Shown: positions 1-9,273 of the stretch, one piece after another
Position numbering within the stretch: the first letter of the stretch is position 1
How the letters are laid out: every line of letters begins with the position of its first letter
Origin: Dehalococcoidia bacterium
GTDB taxonomy: Bacteria; Chloroflexota; Dehalococcoidia; UBA2979
Assembly (NCBI GenBank): GCA_009379925.1
Contig: WHSU01000005.1
Location: forward strand, 1 to 64,000
DNA: 64,000 nt
Reading direction: 5' to 3'
Notes under the pieces: model-generated
What the model was told of the DNA's origin: nothing
What the model saw: only the letters and a program-made list of their open reading frames with translations
Databases searched by the model: none
Position numbers and translations under genes: made by a program

Positions 1-1095
1 AGCGAGTCGGACGGCGGGTTTGAGGCGACGGTGACCCCGATCGGAAGCGGCCCCTGGGTCATGGAGGACTACCAGGCGTCGTCGCGCTTCAACTTTCTCG
101 CCAATCCGGACTACTTCGTGGAGGGGATCCCGCTCGTCGACGGCGTGGAGCAGGCCATCATCCCGGAGTACGCCAACTCCAAGGCGCAGATGGAGGCTGG
201 CAACCTCCACTCGCAGAGCATCCAGGCCGACGATGTCATCGCGCTACAGGGCGCGCACGGCGACTGGCAGTGGCTCGGCGAGGTCACCGGGGGCGTGGGC
301 TATATGTACTTCTCGTCCGCGGCGATGGACCCGGACGCGCCGTGGCGCGACGAGCGCTTCCGGCAGGCTGTGTCCATGGGGATCAACCGCGCCGAGTCGA
401 TGGACCTCAGCTACAACACCGAGGCACTGAAGGAGGCCGGCCTCGCCCCCTCCGAGAAGTGGAACAACTCGGTTTCGGTATCCCTCGGGCTGTGGTGGCT
501 CGACCCGGAGTCGCCCGAGGCCGGCGAGAGCGCGCGCTACTTCCAGTACGACGTCGCCGAGGCGACGAAACTCCTGGAGGCGGCCGGCGGCGCGGGTGCA
601 CCGATCAAGTGGCAGTACGCCGGCACGCGCTACGGCCCGACCTTCGACCGCTACGCGGAGGCGCTGGGCAACTGGCTGGTCGAGCTGGGCCTCGCAGTCG
701 AGGTCGAGGTGCAGGACTACGCCTCGGTGTACTTCCCGCAGACGCGGGCCGGCAATTTTCATGGCGCGGCCCTGGGGATCACACCCGCCTACCCGGAAGT
801 CTCCGGCTTCGTGGACCGCTACTTCAGCAGCAGCGACTCGAATGCCAGCATGATCGATGACCCGGAGATCAACGACCTGCGCGCGCGCCAGGCGCTGGAG
901 TTCGACGTGGAGGCGCGCCGCGAGTTGATCCACGAGATCCAGCGGATCAACGCGACGCAGATGTACTATCTGCCGACGCCGCTCGGCGGTGGCACGAGTT
1001 ATGTCGCCTACCACCCGGCCGCCCGAGGCATCCGGCGGACGCGTGGCTACGGCTCGCCATCGGAGGTGTACCCGTACCTCTGGCTGGACACCTAG
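1..1095 (+). CDS. ABC transporter substrate-binding protein, family 5 (5' end cut off)
   Basis: The frame is open at the left edge, so the signal peptide and N-terminal lobe are missing; 364 codons remain, against the usual 500-620. It should be the extracytoplasmic receptor of a peptide/opine/nickel-type importer. The family motif GSGPWVMEDYQ followed by ANPDYF is near the start of the fragment. Comparable stretches (GTGPFIQEEW and GLGPFMLESYE) occur in the two complete family members at 7.4-9.3 kb and 37.6-39.4 kb. Its permeases would lie to the left, outside the window. The ABC genes to the right are on the other strand, so they are not its partners. Substrate cannot be read from the sequence. 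Confidence 0.85.
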   Translation, partial: SESDGGFEATVTPIGSGPWVMEDYQASSRFNFLANPDYFVEGIPLVDGVEQAIIPEYANSKAQMEAGNLHSQSIQADDVIALQGAHGDWQWLGEVTGGVGYMYFSSAAMDPDAPWRDERFRQAVSMGINRAESMDLSYNTEALKEAGLAPSEKWNNSVSVSLGLWWLDPESPEAGESARYFQYDVAEATKLLEAAGGAGAPIKWQYAGTRYGPTFDRYAEALGNWLVELGLAVEVEVQDYASVYFPQTRAGNFHGAALGITPAYPEVSGFVDRYFSSSDSNASMIDDPEINDLRARQALEFDVEARRELIHEIQRINATQMYYLPTPLGGGTSYVAYHPAARGIRRTRGYGSPSEVYPYLWLDT

Positions 1096-1103
1096 CCAGG
1101 GGC

Positions 1104-1127
1104 GCCGGGCATGGGCGAGCGCCCGGC
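1104..1127. terminator. weak inverted repeat between convergent genes
   Basis: A 7-bp stem (GCCGGGC/GCCCGGC) with a 10-nt loop lies between the stop codons of two convergent genes. There is no T-run, so it is at most a weak terminator. Confidence 0.25.
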
Positions 1128-1171
1128 CTCGACCGTGCGGTCGGGGCCGGGCCGCTGCCACCGGCCGCGAC

Positions 1172-1906
1172 TCAGGCGCGGTCGCCGAGTTCGAACGTCT
1201 GGAGGCGGCGGACGGCGTACACGAAAGCTGCCACGACGACGACGGCCAGCAGCACGACGGAGGCCGTGGGACCGAGGCCGGTGGCGTCGATGGCCCCCGA
1301 CGCCTCGGTCATCGTGTCGGCGATGCCGATGGTGTAGGCGCGGATGCTGAGGAACCGGACGCCGGAGATGAACTGGGAGACGACCGCCTCCCAGATGAAG
1401 ACGTACGCCAGCCCGATGATGAGCGCCCGGCCGAAGCGGATGCTCAGACTCACGAAGAGCGCCGCGTAGGCGAGCGACCCGAACACGACCGCCACCGCGA
1501 AGGCGAAGACGATCTGCCGGTCATCGTCCCCGGACAGCGCGGCGAAGCCGCTGCCCAGGACGGCGAGCACCACGAGGCTCGCCGTGACGATCCACGCGGC
1601 GCCGATCTTCGCGACGACCACCTTCCAGCGCGCCAGCGGCTTGGCCAGCAGGTAGATCGTCGTCCCGTCCTCGATCTCCTGCCCCAGCGCGGCGGTCCCC
1701 ACGACCAGGGCGGTGAGCGGCAGCACCAGGTTGGCGATGAAGTTGCTCATCATGCCGCCGGTGAAGCTCTCCGCGTCGGCATTCTCGGCGGTGAACCGAA
1801 ACAGCAGCGACACGAGCACCGGGATAGCCGCGAGCAGCAAGAGCAGCAGCGTGCGGCGCTGCCGCACCAGTTGGTTCAGCGTCAGCGCCAGGATCACGCC
1901 GATCAT
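1172..1906 (-). CDS. ABC-2 type transporter permease
   Basis: A 244-residue protein of about six hydrophobic segments, starting with a cytoplasmic arginine-rich stretch (NQLVRQRR) before the first membrane helix, as is usual for ABC-2 permeases. The motif EDGTTIYLLAKPLAR after the second helix is typical of the NatB/NosY-like group. Its ATG overlaps the TGA of the upstream ATPase (ATGA), so the two should be translationally coupled and form one exporter. It is the last gene of a four-gene set of two ATPase/permease pairs. The cargo is unknown. Confidence 0.85.
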   Translation of the reverse strand: MIGVILALTLNQLVRQRRTLLLLLLAAIPVLVSLLFRFTAENADAESFTGGMMSNFIANLVLPLTALVVGTAALGQEIEDGTTIYLLAKPLARWKVVVAKIGAAWIVTASLVVLAVLGSGFAALSGDDDRQIVFAFAVAVVFGSLAYAALFVSLSIRFGRALIIGLAYVFIWEAVVSQFISGVRFLSIRAYTIGIADTMTEASGAIDATGLGPTASVVLLAVVVVAAFVYAVRRLQTFELGDRA

Positions 1907-2817
1907 CGAGACACCAGATAGTCGAAGACACTCTCGAGCGACTCGTCCATGGGAGCCAGCAAGGTGATGGTGATGCCCGCGTCCCGGGCGAGGCGGGGGA
2001 CCTGCATTGCGAAGCGTTGGAAGTCCGCCGTCCGCACCGTGATCCGTTCGCCGTCCACCTGCACGCCGGTCACGCCCTCGTCACCGATCAGGGCACGCGC
2101 CAGACCTCGATTGTCCGTGGAGGCGATGGCGAACGAGTGCGGCCGGTCGGTCATCAACCGGCGGATCGCGCGGAAGTCGCCCGAGGCGGCCAGGCGGCCG
2201 GCGACGAACACCAGCACGCGGTCACCGAGGCGCTCCATCTCCTCCAGGATGTGCGAGGAGAAGAGCACCGTGCGGCCCTCGGCGGCCATGGCGCGGAGCA
2301 TGTCCATCATCTGCAGCCGCTGGCGGGGGTCCGCGCCGTTGAATGGCTCGTCCAGCAGCAGCACCTGCGGCGCGTGCACGATCGCGGCGGCGATCTTGAT
2401 GCGCTGCTTCATCCCCTTCGAGTAGCCGCCGGTGCGTCGGTCCTTCGCGTCGCCCAGCTCGACGAGGTCGATCGCGCGCAGCGCCGCCGCTCGAGGGTCG
2501 GAGAGGCCGTGGAGGCGGGCGCTCAGGCGCACGAATTCGTAGCCGGTGAGGCTGCTGTACACCGCCTCGCGCTCCTGCACGATGCCGACGTGGCGGTACA
2601 TGCCGGCGTTCCGCCAGGACGATTCGCCCAGGATGCGCACCTCACCGGCGGATGGGCGCAGGAAGCCCCCCATCATGTGCAGCAGGGTGGACTTCCCGGC
2701 GCCGTTGGGCCCCAGCAGGCCTGTAATGCCGGGCTCGATCGCGAAGGTCACGTCGTTCACGGCAACGACGTTGCCGTACCAGTGCGAGACGTCCGTCAGC
2801 TCGATGGCCGCCGTCAC
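1903..2817 (-). CDS. ABC transporter ATP-binding protein (ABC-2 exporter)
   Basis: A 304-residue ATPase. Walker A (GPNGAGKST) is at about residues 36-44, a degenerate signature (YSKGMKQR) at about 132-139, Walker B (VLLLDEPFNGADP) at about 150-162, and the H-loop is SSHILEE. YSKGMKQR in place of LSGGQ is common among CcmA/GldA-type ATPases. The C-terminal 90 residues are the extension usual for this group. The chosen GTG start overlaps the TGA of the upstream permease (GTGA). A longer open frame upstream lies inside that permease gene and lacks family sequence. It pairs with the permease downstream. Confidence 0.9.
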   Translation of the reverse strand: MTAAIELTDVSHWYGNVVAVNDVTFAIEPGITGLLGPNGAGKSTLLHMMGGFLRPSAGEVRILGESSWRNAGMYRHVGIVQEREAVYSSLTGYEFVRLSARLHGLSDPRAAALRAIDLVELGDAKDRRTGGYSKGMKQRIKIAAAIVHAPQVLLLDEPFNGADPRQRLQMMDMLRAMAAEGRTVLFSSHILEEMERLGDRVLVFVAGRLAASGDFRAIRRLMTDRPHSFAIASTDNRGLARALIGDEGVTGVQVDGERITVRTADFQRFAMQVPRLARDAGITITLLAPMDESLESVFDYLVSR

Positions 2818-3758
2818 GCCTGCACCCGCTGGTAGCGCCGCACGAGGAGCCCGGACGCCAGGACCGTCGCGACCACGGCCGCGAGCGTGTAGGCCCAGAG
2901 GTCGAAGCCGGCGAGCGCGACCGTGCTGAACTCGTCCGGCGTCGACCGGAAGATCCACCAGGTGAAGCCATCGACCAGGTCGAGGGGGCTCAGGAAGGCG
3001 GCGTACACGGTCGCATCCGTCCCGATCTCCACCATGACCCCGGCGACCACCAGGGGCAGCAGGAAGGCGACGACGATGCCGACCGTGGCGAACGCGCGCT
3101 GCGGCGTCTGCGCCCCGATCGCCGTGCCGATCGACGCGATCAGCAACGAGCCCCCGAGCGCGCTCCCCAGGATGGGCAGCACCTGGTCCCACTCCTCCGC
3201 GAGATAGGCGCCGAAGTCCTGCGTGGAGAGTGCGTTCCCCGCGAACAGGATGAGCTGTGGCACCAGCGTGATGATGAGCATGGCCGTGGTCATCGCCGCG
3301 AGCTTCCCGAGGGCGTAGTCGGTCCGGCCGATGGCGCGCGAGAAGTAGAGGGTGAGCGAGCGGTTGCGCTGGTCGCGGCCCACGATATCCGGGGCGACCG
3401 CCGCGGCGTACAGCGCGAGGATGTACTTCACACCGCTGTAGTAATCGTCGCCGGAGACGAACTCGAACTCCGCCGGAATCAGCGCGGCGATGGCCAGCTG
3501 GATCACCGCCGGCACCAGCGCTATGAAGATCAGCACGAACGGCGCGATCTTCGCCGCGGCGCCGCGCCCGAGCCCAAACGCACCTCGCAGGCTCTCGACG
3601 TACAACGCAAGGATGGCGTGGCGCCGCCCCAGGCGGACGCCCTCGTAGTGCCGGTACCCGAGGTCGTAGATGCTCCCGCCGCCGGCCGATCCGTCCGTCC
3701 GCGTGCCCTGCGAACTGGCGGGCGAGGCTACCCGCGCATCCGGCGGCCCGCTAGACAT
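2814..3758 (-). CDS. ABC-2 type transporter permease
   Basis: A 314-residue permease with a cytoplasmic N-terminus that carries IYDLGYRHYEGVRLGR, a signature often found at the start of ABC-2 permeases in high-G+C bacteria. Six or so membrane helices follow. The ATG chosen (3758) overlaps the 3' end of the upstream ATPase gene by 8 bp; a longer open frame starts inside that gene. It should form a transporter with the ATPase immediately upstream, giving two consecutive ATPase/permease pairs in one transcript. Substrate unknown. Confidence 0.88.
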   Translation of the reverse strand: MSSGPPDARVASPASSQGTRTDGSAGGGSIYDLGYRHYEGVRLGRRHAILALYVESLRGAFGLGRGAAAKIAPFVLIFIALVPAVIQLAIAALIPAEFEFVSGDDYYSGVKYILALYAAAVAPDIVGRDQRNRSLTLYFSRAIGRTDYALGKLAAMTTAMLIITLVPQLILFAGNALSTQDFGAYLAEEWDQVLPILGSALGGSLLIASIGTAIGAQTPQRAFATVGIVVAFLLPLVVAGVMVEIGTDATVYAAFLSPLDLVDGFTWWIFRSTPDEFSTVALAGFDLWAYTLAAVVATVLASGLLVRRYQRVQA

Positions 3759-4707
3759 TGGCGGGGGCTCCCTCGCGTTCCGGCGCCCCCTCGGCCACTT
3801 CCTGCGGCACGCCCTGCACGCGGAACAGGTCCTCCAGCGTGTGGCGGCGCTGTTCCAGTCGCACCAGCCCCACACCCAGCTCGGCCACGGTGTCCCGGAT
3901 CAGGTCGAATGGCGGCTCCGATTCGATGCTCACGAGGACATGGTGCCCGTCCACCACCGAGGCGACACCGCGACGTTCGAGGTGCACCGCCAGCGCCTCA
4001 GCGTCCCCTGTCACCTCCACGTCGAGCGTCTGCGTCGCGCCCGTGAAGCCACCCAGCGGGCCGTGGTGCCGCAACTGGCCGGCGTCGATCACGATCAGGT
4101 GGTCGCACACGCGCTCGATTTCGCCCAGCAGGTGCGTCGCCATGAGGATGCTGATGCCCATGCCCCGGCCGGTGCGCTCGATCAGGTCGAGCATCTCGTC
4201 GCGGCCCGCCGGGTCCAGGCCGTTCGTCGGCTCGTCCAGGAAGACGATGCTCGGGTCGTGCACCAGGGCCTGTGCGAGCTTGGCGCGCTGGCGCATGCCC
4301 GTGGAGTAGCCGGACATCGCGCGGTAGCGCTCCTCGAAGAGTCCGGCGTGGCGCAAGATCTCGGCGGTCCGCTCGCGCGCGGCGCTCCGAGGCAACCCGC
4401 TGATCTGCGCCATGTGCGCGACGAACTCGGTGGCGTTCATGTCCAACGGGAGGCAGTCGTGCTCCGGCATGTAGCCGACGAACTGCCGCAGCTCGCGGCC
4501 CTGTGTGCGCACGTCGTAGCCCAGCACGGAGGCGCTACCTGCGCTGGGCTCGATCAGCCCGAGCAGCAGTTTGATCAGCGTGCTCTTGCCGGCGCCATTC
4601 GCTCCGACGAGCCCGACGACGCCCGGTTCGACCGAGATCGTCAGCTCGTCCAGCGCATTGACGGCCGGATAGCGCTTGGTGAGGTCGAGGGTTTCGAAGA
4701 CAGCCAC
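3751..4707 (-). CDS. ABC transporter ATP-binding protein (ABC-2 exporter)
   Basis: A 318-residue ATPase with Walker A (GANGAGKST, about 35-43), signature YSTGMRQR, Walker B (IVFLDEPTNGLDP) and H-loop MATHLLGE. The start is GTG at 4707. A -10-like box TACGAT (4720-4715) ends only 7 nt before the GTG and no Shine-Dalgarno is visible, so the transcript is probably leaderless. It begins a four-gene set ending at 1172 with overlapping genes throughout. Two ATPase/permease pairs in series may make one larger exporter or two related ones. Confidence 0.9.
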   Translation of the reverse strand: MAVFETLDLTKRYPAVNALDELTISVEPGVVGLVGANGAGKSTLIKLLLGLIEPSAGSASVLGYDVRTQGRELRQFVGYMPEHDCLPLDMNATEFVAHMAQISGLPRSAARERTAEILRHAGLFEERYRAMSGYSTGMRQRAKLAQALVHDPSIVFLDEPTNGLDPAGRDEMLDLIERTGRGMGISILMATHLLGEIERVCDHLIVIDAGQLRHHGPLGGFTGATQTLDVEVTGDAEALAVHLERRGVASVVDGHHVLVSIESEPPFDLIRDTVAELGVGLVRLEQRRHTLEDLFRVQGVPQEVAEGAPEREGAPANV

Positions 4708-4743
4708 TCGCGTTATCGTATCCCGCCCGGACCAAGCGCGCTG

Positions 4744-7266
4744 CTACTTCGGTACGACGCCCGGATGGTAGGTGGTCCCGGCTACGCCCCGGCGCACGAG
4801 GTCGCCGAACTCCGCTTCCGACACACCAATCAGCTCGCGGTACACGTACTCGTTGTCCTGTCCGAGGGTGACCGGACCGCGGCGGAGGTGGTTCGGCGTA
4901 TCCGCCATCCGCCAGATCAGGCCGGGATAGGGGAACCGGCCGACCGAGGCGTGATCGAGCTCCTCGAAGAAGCCGCGGGCCGCGAGCTGCGGGCAGTGCA
5001 GCCGCTCCGCGGCGGTCTGTAACGGGCCGGCGGCGATGCCCACGGCCTGGAGCCGTCGGAATAGGTCGAACTTCTTGAAGCGCCTCGTCTGCCCGCCCAC
5101 AAGCTCGTCCAGCACCGCCTCGTGGCGCTTGCGCCCCGCTGCCTGCGCGAAGCGTGGGTCCGCGGCGAGCTCGGGGCAGCCGAGGATCCGGCACAGCGCG
5201 ACGAACTGCTCGTCGGTCGCGACGTCGATGGCGATCCACGCGTCCTCGCCGAGCGCCGGATAGGCCTGGTGCGGCGCGTGGCTGCGGTGGCGGTTGCCCC
5301 ACGAGCCGGGGTCGTTCCCGTTCATGTTCCAGTCGAGCAGCAGCTCGCCGAGCATCGGCAGGAAGTTCTCGGCCTGCGACAGCTCGATCAGCTGGCCTTC
5401 GCCGGTGCGTGCCCGATGGCGCAGCGCCATGACGACCGCCAGGGCCGCCTGCACGCCGGCGGCGGAGTCCGCGGTGAAGACATCGCCGCCCTCGTCCGGG
5501 CTGCCGCCGGGGTAGGCGCGCACCTGATGGTGGCCCACCAGACCCTCGATGTGCGTGCCGAGCGCGCGCCAGCCGGAGTAGGGGCCGCTGAGTCCGTAGG
5601 CCGGCATCCGCAGCATGATCAGGTCGGGCCGCGCCGCGCGCAGCACCTCGTAGCCGGCGCCCGCGCGGTCGATCGTCTCCGGCACGTTGTTCTCGACGAC
5701 CACGTCGCACTGCTCAATGAGGCGGAGGAGGTGCGTGTGGCCCTCGTCGCTGGTGATATCGCAGGACACCGAGAGCTTGTTGCGGGCGTGGCTGTTGAAG
5801 CCGGAGTTGCGGTTCCACGGGTCGGGACCGGGGTCGTAGTCCGGGAACGAGCCGCCGGTCGCGATCCCGAGGGCGCCACGCACGGCTTCCTGCTCGCGGT
5901 CCGTCCGCCGCTCCGCCTGCCGCGTGGTCGGCTGGATGCGGTTGATCGGCTCGATGCGGATGACCTCGGCGCCCCAATCCGCGAGGAGCTGCGTGGCGTA
6001 CGGGCCGGCCCAGACGACGGTGATGTCCGCGACGCGCACGCCCTCCAGCGGCAGCCGGCGGGCGTGACTCGATGCCGGCAGCGGTGGCCGTGCCAGCGGT
6101 TGGTGGCCGCCGAGGGCAAGCACCTCGCCTCGATGCTCGTCGAGCAGCGGAGCGCGGGTCGCGGGCGGGGGCGTGGAGCTGTTCATGCGGAAGGGCCGCG
6201 CCGGGTACTCCAGCGGGCCGGTGCGAGGGTGGTCGATCGTCTCCCATGCCCCACGGTCCCGGAAGTGCGGGTCGGCCGGAAGGTCGGCGATCCCGTTGAC
6301 GGGCGCGGCGAGCAGGTGGTGGTGCTGCGCCGCCTCGGCGGCCTCGCGCTTGCCGCGCTCGCTCAGCCAAGCCATGTAGACGGCCTCGATGACGCCCGCC
6401 ACCTCGGGGTCGCGTGCGCGCACAACGGCGTCAGGGTCGGCGGCCAGTTCGTCCATGCCGATCATGCGCAGGAAGCCGGGGAGACGCGCTCCCGTCGCGG
6501 CGATGTTGGTGTAGCCGTCGAGGCAGGGCCGCATGCCGAGGGCGACCATGCCGCCGCTCGCGCGTCGCTGAGGCTCGGTCCCGTTGTAGATATGGTTGGC
6601 GAGATACGGCGCCGAGCGGTCGCGCGACCCGATCTGGGTCTCGTACACCGACAGGTCGATGTGGTCGCCTCCGTCGCCGGCCTCCTGCCGGAGGAGCGCC
6701 ATGGTGACCGCGAGCGCAGCGACCGCGCCCGCCTGGTGCAGCGCGAGCGCGCCCCCACCACCCAGGCGCAGCGGCTCCCGTTCAGCGCGGCCCGTCCACA
6801 GCATCGGGCCGCCCATGCCCTGCGCAACGATGTCGGTCAGCGCATACCCGGCATCGCGGTATGGGCCGGTCTGGCCCCACGGCGTGATCGAGGCGAGGAC
6901 GATGCCCGGCCGGAGCGCCTGCAGCCGCCCGTAGCCCAGCCCCAGCGCGTCGAGGTGGCCGGGCGCGAAGTCCTCGATCACCGCGTCGCAATGGGGCACC
7001 AGCCCCTCGAATGCAGAGCGGTCACCGGGCCGCGACAGGTCAAGCACGATGCCGCGCTTGTTGGTGTTCAGGAAGAGGAAGCGGCCGGACGCCTCGATGT
7101 CCGGCGTGCCGCCGGGAAACGGGCCGTCACATCGAGCCGGGTCGCCGCCGGGCGGCTCGACCTTGATGACGTCGGCGCCGCAGTCGGCCAGCAGCTTGGT
7201 GGCGTACGGTCCGGCGACCCCGGTCGACAGGTCCAGGACCGTCAGCCCCTCGAGCGGTGCGGCCAC
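4744..7266 (-). CDS. Fused double-domain CaiB/BaiF family III CoA-transferase
   Basis: An 840-residue protein, twice the usual 390-430. Both halves begin with the family start: LEGLTVLDLSTGVAGPYAT at about residue 5 and LEGVRVADITVVWAGPYAT at about 410. Family III enzymes move CoA from an acyl-CoA to a carboxylic acid through a catalytic Asp, normally in a DxxxG segment. The C-terminal half has it (TADSAAG). In the N-terminal half the aligned segment is LALHQAG, with Leu176 where Asp should be, so that half is probably structural or regulatory. The gene lies between a binding-protein gene and an exporter block. A TGCTATAAC box (7311-7303) about 36 nt before the GTG start is a likely -10. The acid substrate is unknown. 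Confidence 0.9.
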   Translation of the reverse strand: MAAPLEGLTVLDLSTGVAGPYATKLLADCGADVIKVEPPGGDPARCDGPFPGGTPDIEASGRFLFLNTNKRGIVLDLSRPGDRSAFEGLVPHCDAVIEDFAPGHLDALGLGYGRLQALRPGIVLASITPWGQTGPYRDAGYALTDIVAQGMGGPMLWTGRAEREPLRLGGGGALALHQAGAVAALAVTMALLRQEAGDGGDHIDLSVYETQIGSRDRSAPYLANHIYNGTEPQRRASGGMVALGMRPCLDGYTNIAATGARLPGFLRMIGMDELAADPDAVVRARDPEVAGVIEAVYMAWLSERGKREAAEAAQHHHLLAAPVNGIADLPADPHFRDRGAWETIDHPRTGPLEYPARPFRMNSSTPPPATRAPLLDEHRGEVLALGGHQPLARPPLPASSHARRLPLEGVRVADITVVWAGPYATQLLADWGAEVIRIEPINRIQPTTRQAERRTDREQEAVRGALGIATGGSFPDYDPGPDPWNRNSGFNSHARNKLSVSCDITSDEGHTHLLRLIEQCDVVVENNVPETIDRAGAGYEVLRAARPDLIMLRMPAYGLSGPYSGWRALGTHIEGLVGHHQVRAYPGGSPDEGGDVFTADSAAGVQAALAVVMALRHRARTGEGQLIELSQAENFLPMLGELLLDWNMNGNDPGSWGNRHRSHAPHQAYPALGEDAWIAIDVATDEQFVALCRILGCPELAADPRFAQAAGRKRHEAVLDELVGGQTRRFKKFDLFRRLQAVGIAAGPLQTAAERLHCPQLAARGFFEELDHASVGRFPYPGLIWRMADTPNHLRRGPVTLGQDNEYVYRELIGVSEAEFGDLVRRGVAGTTYHPGVVPK

Positions 7267-7320
7267 CGAACACGACCCTTCCCCGTCCTCGCCCCCATGA
7301 GGTTATAGCAGGGCGCTGAA

Positions 7321-7370
7321 CCGGCGGGCGCCCGTCGCACTCCCCCGAGGGGAGGGCAACGAGGCGCCGG
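7321..7370. terminator. nested inverted repeats after the binding-protein gene
   Basis: An outer CCGGCG/CGCCGG pair encloses a tight CTCCCC/GGGGAG hairpin at 7340-7354. It lies just past the stop codon of the minus-strand binding-protein gene and before the promoter of the CoA-transferase gene, where a terminator or mRNA 3'-end stabiliser is expected. There is no T-run. Confidence 0.35.
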
Positions 7371-7404
7371 AGTCCCGCCGTGGATGCCGCCGCGAATGCC
7401 GGCG

Positions 7405-9273
7405 CTAGGCATTCACCTCGAGCGGGCCCGCGTCGAACCAGGCGGTGTTCGGGGCGCCCTCGTCCAGCCACATGGCGCGGGCCTGTCCGCTCAGGTAGCA
7501 CGTGAGACCGCTGCGGCTGATCCCGTGCGGCCGATAGTTCATGACGTAGTTGTGCCAGAACTCCCGCACGTACATCTGGGCGGGGAAGAAGACGTCCCAC
7601 ACCTGGTCGAAGATCATCTGCTCGATCTGCAGGAATATCTCCCGCTGGGCCTCGGGGTCCTGTTCCGCTCGCTGCGCGTGCAGGAGCGAGTCCATCTCCG
7701 GGCTGTTCACGTTGTTGTGGTTCAAGCCGCCGGTCGAGAGGTACCAGGGGTACACCATCTGGTCGACCGAGTAGGCGGGCGGGCCCCACGTGACGTTCAT
7801 GGTGTCCTCGTAGTTTCGGTCGTTCAGCATCTGCACGGCTGTGGGGTTGTCCACGACCCGGATGTTGAACCGCAGCTCCGGGATTTCCTGGTACATCGGG
7901 GACAGGATCTCCTGGTACTCGTTGCGGAAGTACCAGACGGGAGCATCCGCCTCAATCGGGCTGTCCTCCGAGTACCCGGCCGCCTGCAGCAGCTGACGCG
8001 CCTTCTGGATGTCGTACTGGTACCACTCGCCCTGTGACTCCATCGTCGGCACCTCGTCGTAGAGGAACGACCACGCGATCGGCGACTTCGAGTAGCCACC
8101 ACCCTCCGTTAGGTTGGCCAGATCCCAGTCGACGCGATCGATGCCCAACGAGAAGGCGCGCCGGACACGCTCGTCCTGCCACTTCGGGTTGGACATCTGG
8201 AAGTGCATACCGCTGGTGTTGACACCCTGAATCCATGGGTAACGGAGCATCACGCCCGTCTCCTCGACGGATCCGGACATCGCCTCGACTTCCGCATCAT
8301 CGCGGGCGCGCCAGTAGTACCAGTTGTCGGTCTGGAAGCCGGCGCGCAACGCGGCGGCGTCACTCCGGACGTACGTCTCGATGCGGTCAAGGAACGGCAG
8401 GCCCTCTTCGAAATACTCCGCGTGCCTGGCGAAGACCGACCGTTCCTTCGGCGTCCATTCCTCCTGGATGAACGGCCCGGTGCCGATGGCCTTCTCCGCC
8501 ATCAGGTCGTCGTTGTCCGCCAGCTCTCGCGCGTCCATGTGGGACCACGCCGCGATGTTGCGCGGGAAGTCAGACAGGGGCTGACCAAGCCTGACGACCA
8601 CGGTGTAGTCGTCCGGCGTCTCCAGCCCCGTCACCTCCGCGAACACGTCCTTCTGGACGCCTCCGGCCTGGTACCGCTCGATGCTGGCGCGCACGTCATC
8701 GGAGGTGAACTCGCGACCGTTGACCGGGTCTATGTTGTGGAACTTCACGCCCTGGCGCAGCGTGAATACGAACTCGGTGGCGTCGTCGTTGACCTGCCAT
8801 GATTCGGCCAGGTCCGGCTCGATGTCGACGGTCAGGATGTTGGCGCGTGCGCCCAGGACGGCGCGGGTCAGCTTGTTCTTGGTGTAATCGTGCGTGGTGT
8901 TGATGGTGCACGACAGGACGCGGTTGAAGTCCATGTGGGGCGGGTCGAGGTAGAGCGCCTTCAGGGTGCCGCCGTACCGCCCGTTCGCCAGAGGGTCGGC
9001 CTCCGCCCCCGTCGGTTCGATGCTGCCCTCGTAGAGGCCGGCCGGGATGCGTACCTCACCGGCCGGGACGTTCCCACCGCCGCCGGCGCCGGGGGATCCG
9101 CTGCCGTCCGCGCCTCCGGACGAGCCGTCGTCGTCATCACCACCGCAGCCGACGAGCGCGGCGCCGGCCAGCCCTCCGATGCCGATGCCCGCGTACCGGA
9201 GCGCCGACCGCCGGCTGAACGACGACCGCGTCCAGTAGTTGTCGCCGCTGGAATTCCCTCCAGGGTCTCGCAT
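7405..9273 (-). CDS. Tat-exported lipoprotein, ABC transporter substrate-binding protein, family 5
   Basis: A 622-residue receptor of the peptide-type binding protein family. The N-terminus has a twin-arginine motif (SFSRRSALRY, Arg21-Arg22), a hydrophobic stretch and a lipobox LVGC with Cys43, then a glycine/serine/aspartate-rich linker. It should be exported folded and lipid-anchored outside the membrane. The family motif GTGPFIQEEW lies near residue 280. The start chosen is ATG 9273, with GGAGAG 10 nt upstream; a GTG at 9282 in frame is too close to that site. No permease or ATPase for it is adjacent. It is divergent from an IclR gene across a palindromic operator, so it is probably the regulated target. 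Confidence 0.9.
   Translation of the reverse strand: MRDPGGNSSGDNYWTRSSFSRRSALRYAGIGIGGLAGAALVGCGGDDDDGSSGGADGSGSPGAGGGGNVPAGEVRIPAGLYEGSIEPTGAEADPLANGRYGGTLKALYLDPPHMDFNRVLSCTINTTHDYTKNKLTRAVLGARANILTVDIEPDLAESWQVNDDATEFVFTLRQGVKFHNIDPVNGREFTSDDVRASIERYQAGGVQKDVFAEVTGLETPDDYTVVVRLGQPLSDFPRNIAAWSHMDARELADNDDLMAEKAIGTGPFIQEEWTPKERSVFARHAEYFEEGLPFLDRIETYVRSDAAALRAGFQTDNWYYWRARDDAEVEAMSGSVEETGVMLRYPWIQGVNTSGMHFQMSNPKWQDERVRRAFSLGIDRVDWDLANLTEGGGYSKSPIAWSFLYDEVPTMESQGEWYQYDIQKARQLLQAAGYSEDSPIEADAPVWYFRNEYQEILSPMYQEIPELRFNIRVVDNPTAVQMLNDRNYEDTMNVTWGPPAYSVDQMVYPWYLSTGGLNHNNVNSPEMDSLLHAQRAEQDPEAQREIFLQIEQMIFDQVWDVFFPAQMYVREFWHNYVMNYRPHGISRSGLTCYLSGQARAMWLDEGAPNTAWFDAGPLEVNA

Noticed and set aside
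244-1161. Minus-strand open frame opposite the first binding protein
   Set aside because: Mirror frame of a gene with clear family motifs; no motif of its own.
2817-3192. N-terminal extension of the ABC-2 ATPase
   Set aside because: The extra sequence lies inside the upstream permease gene and has no ATPase-family residues; the GTG at 2817 overlaps the permease stop as in the other pairs.
5122-7308. Long plus-strand open frame (728 codons)
   Set aside because: It is the antisense of the double CoA-transferase; it is Arg/Val/Ala/His-rich, has no domain and no ribosome binding site. G+C-rich genes often leave such mirror frames.
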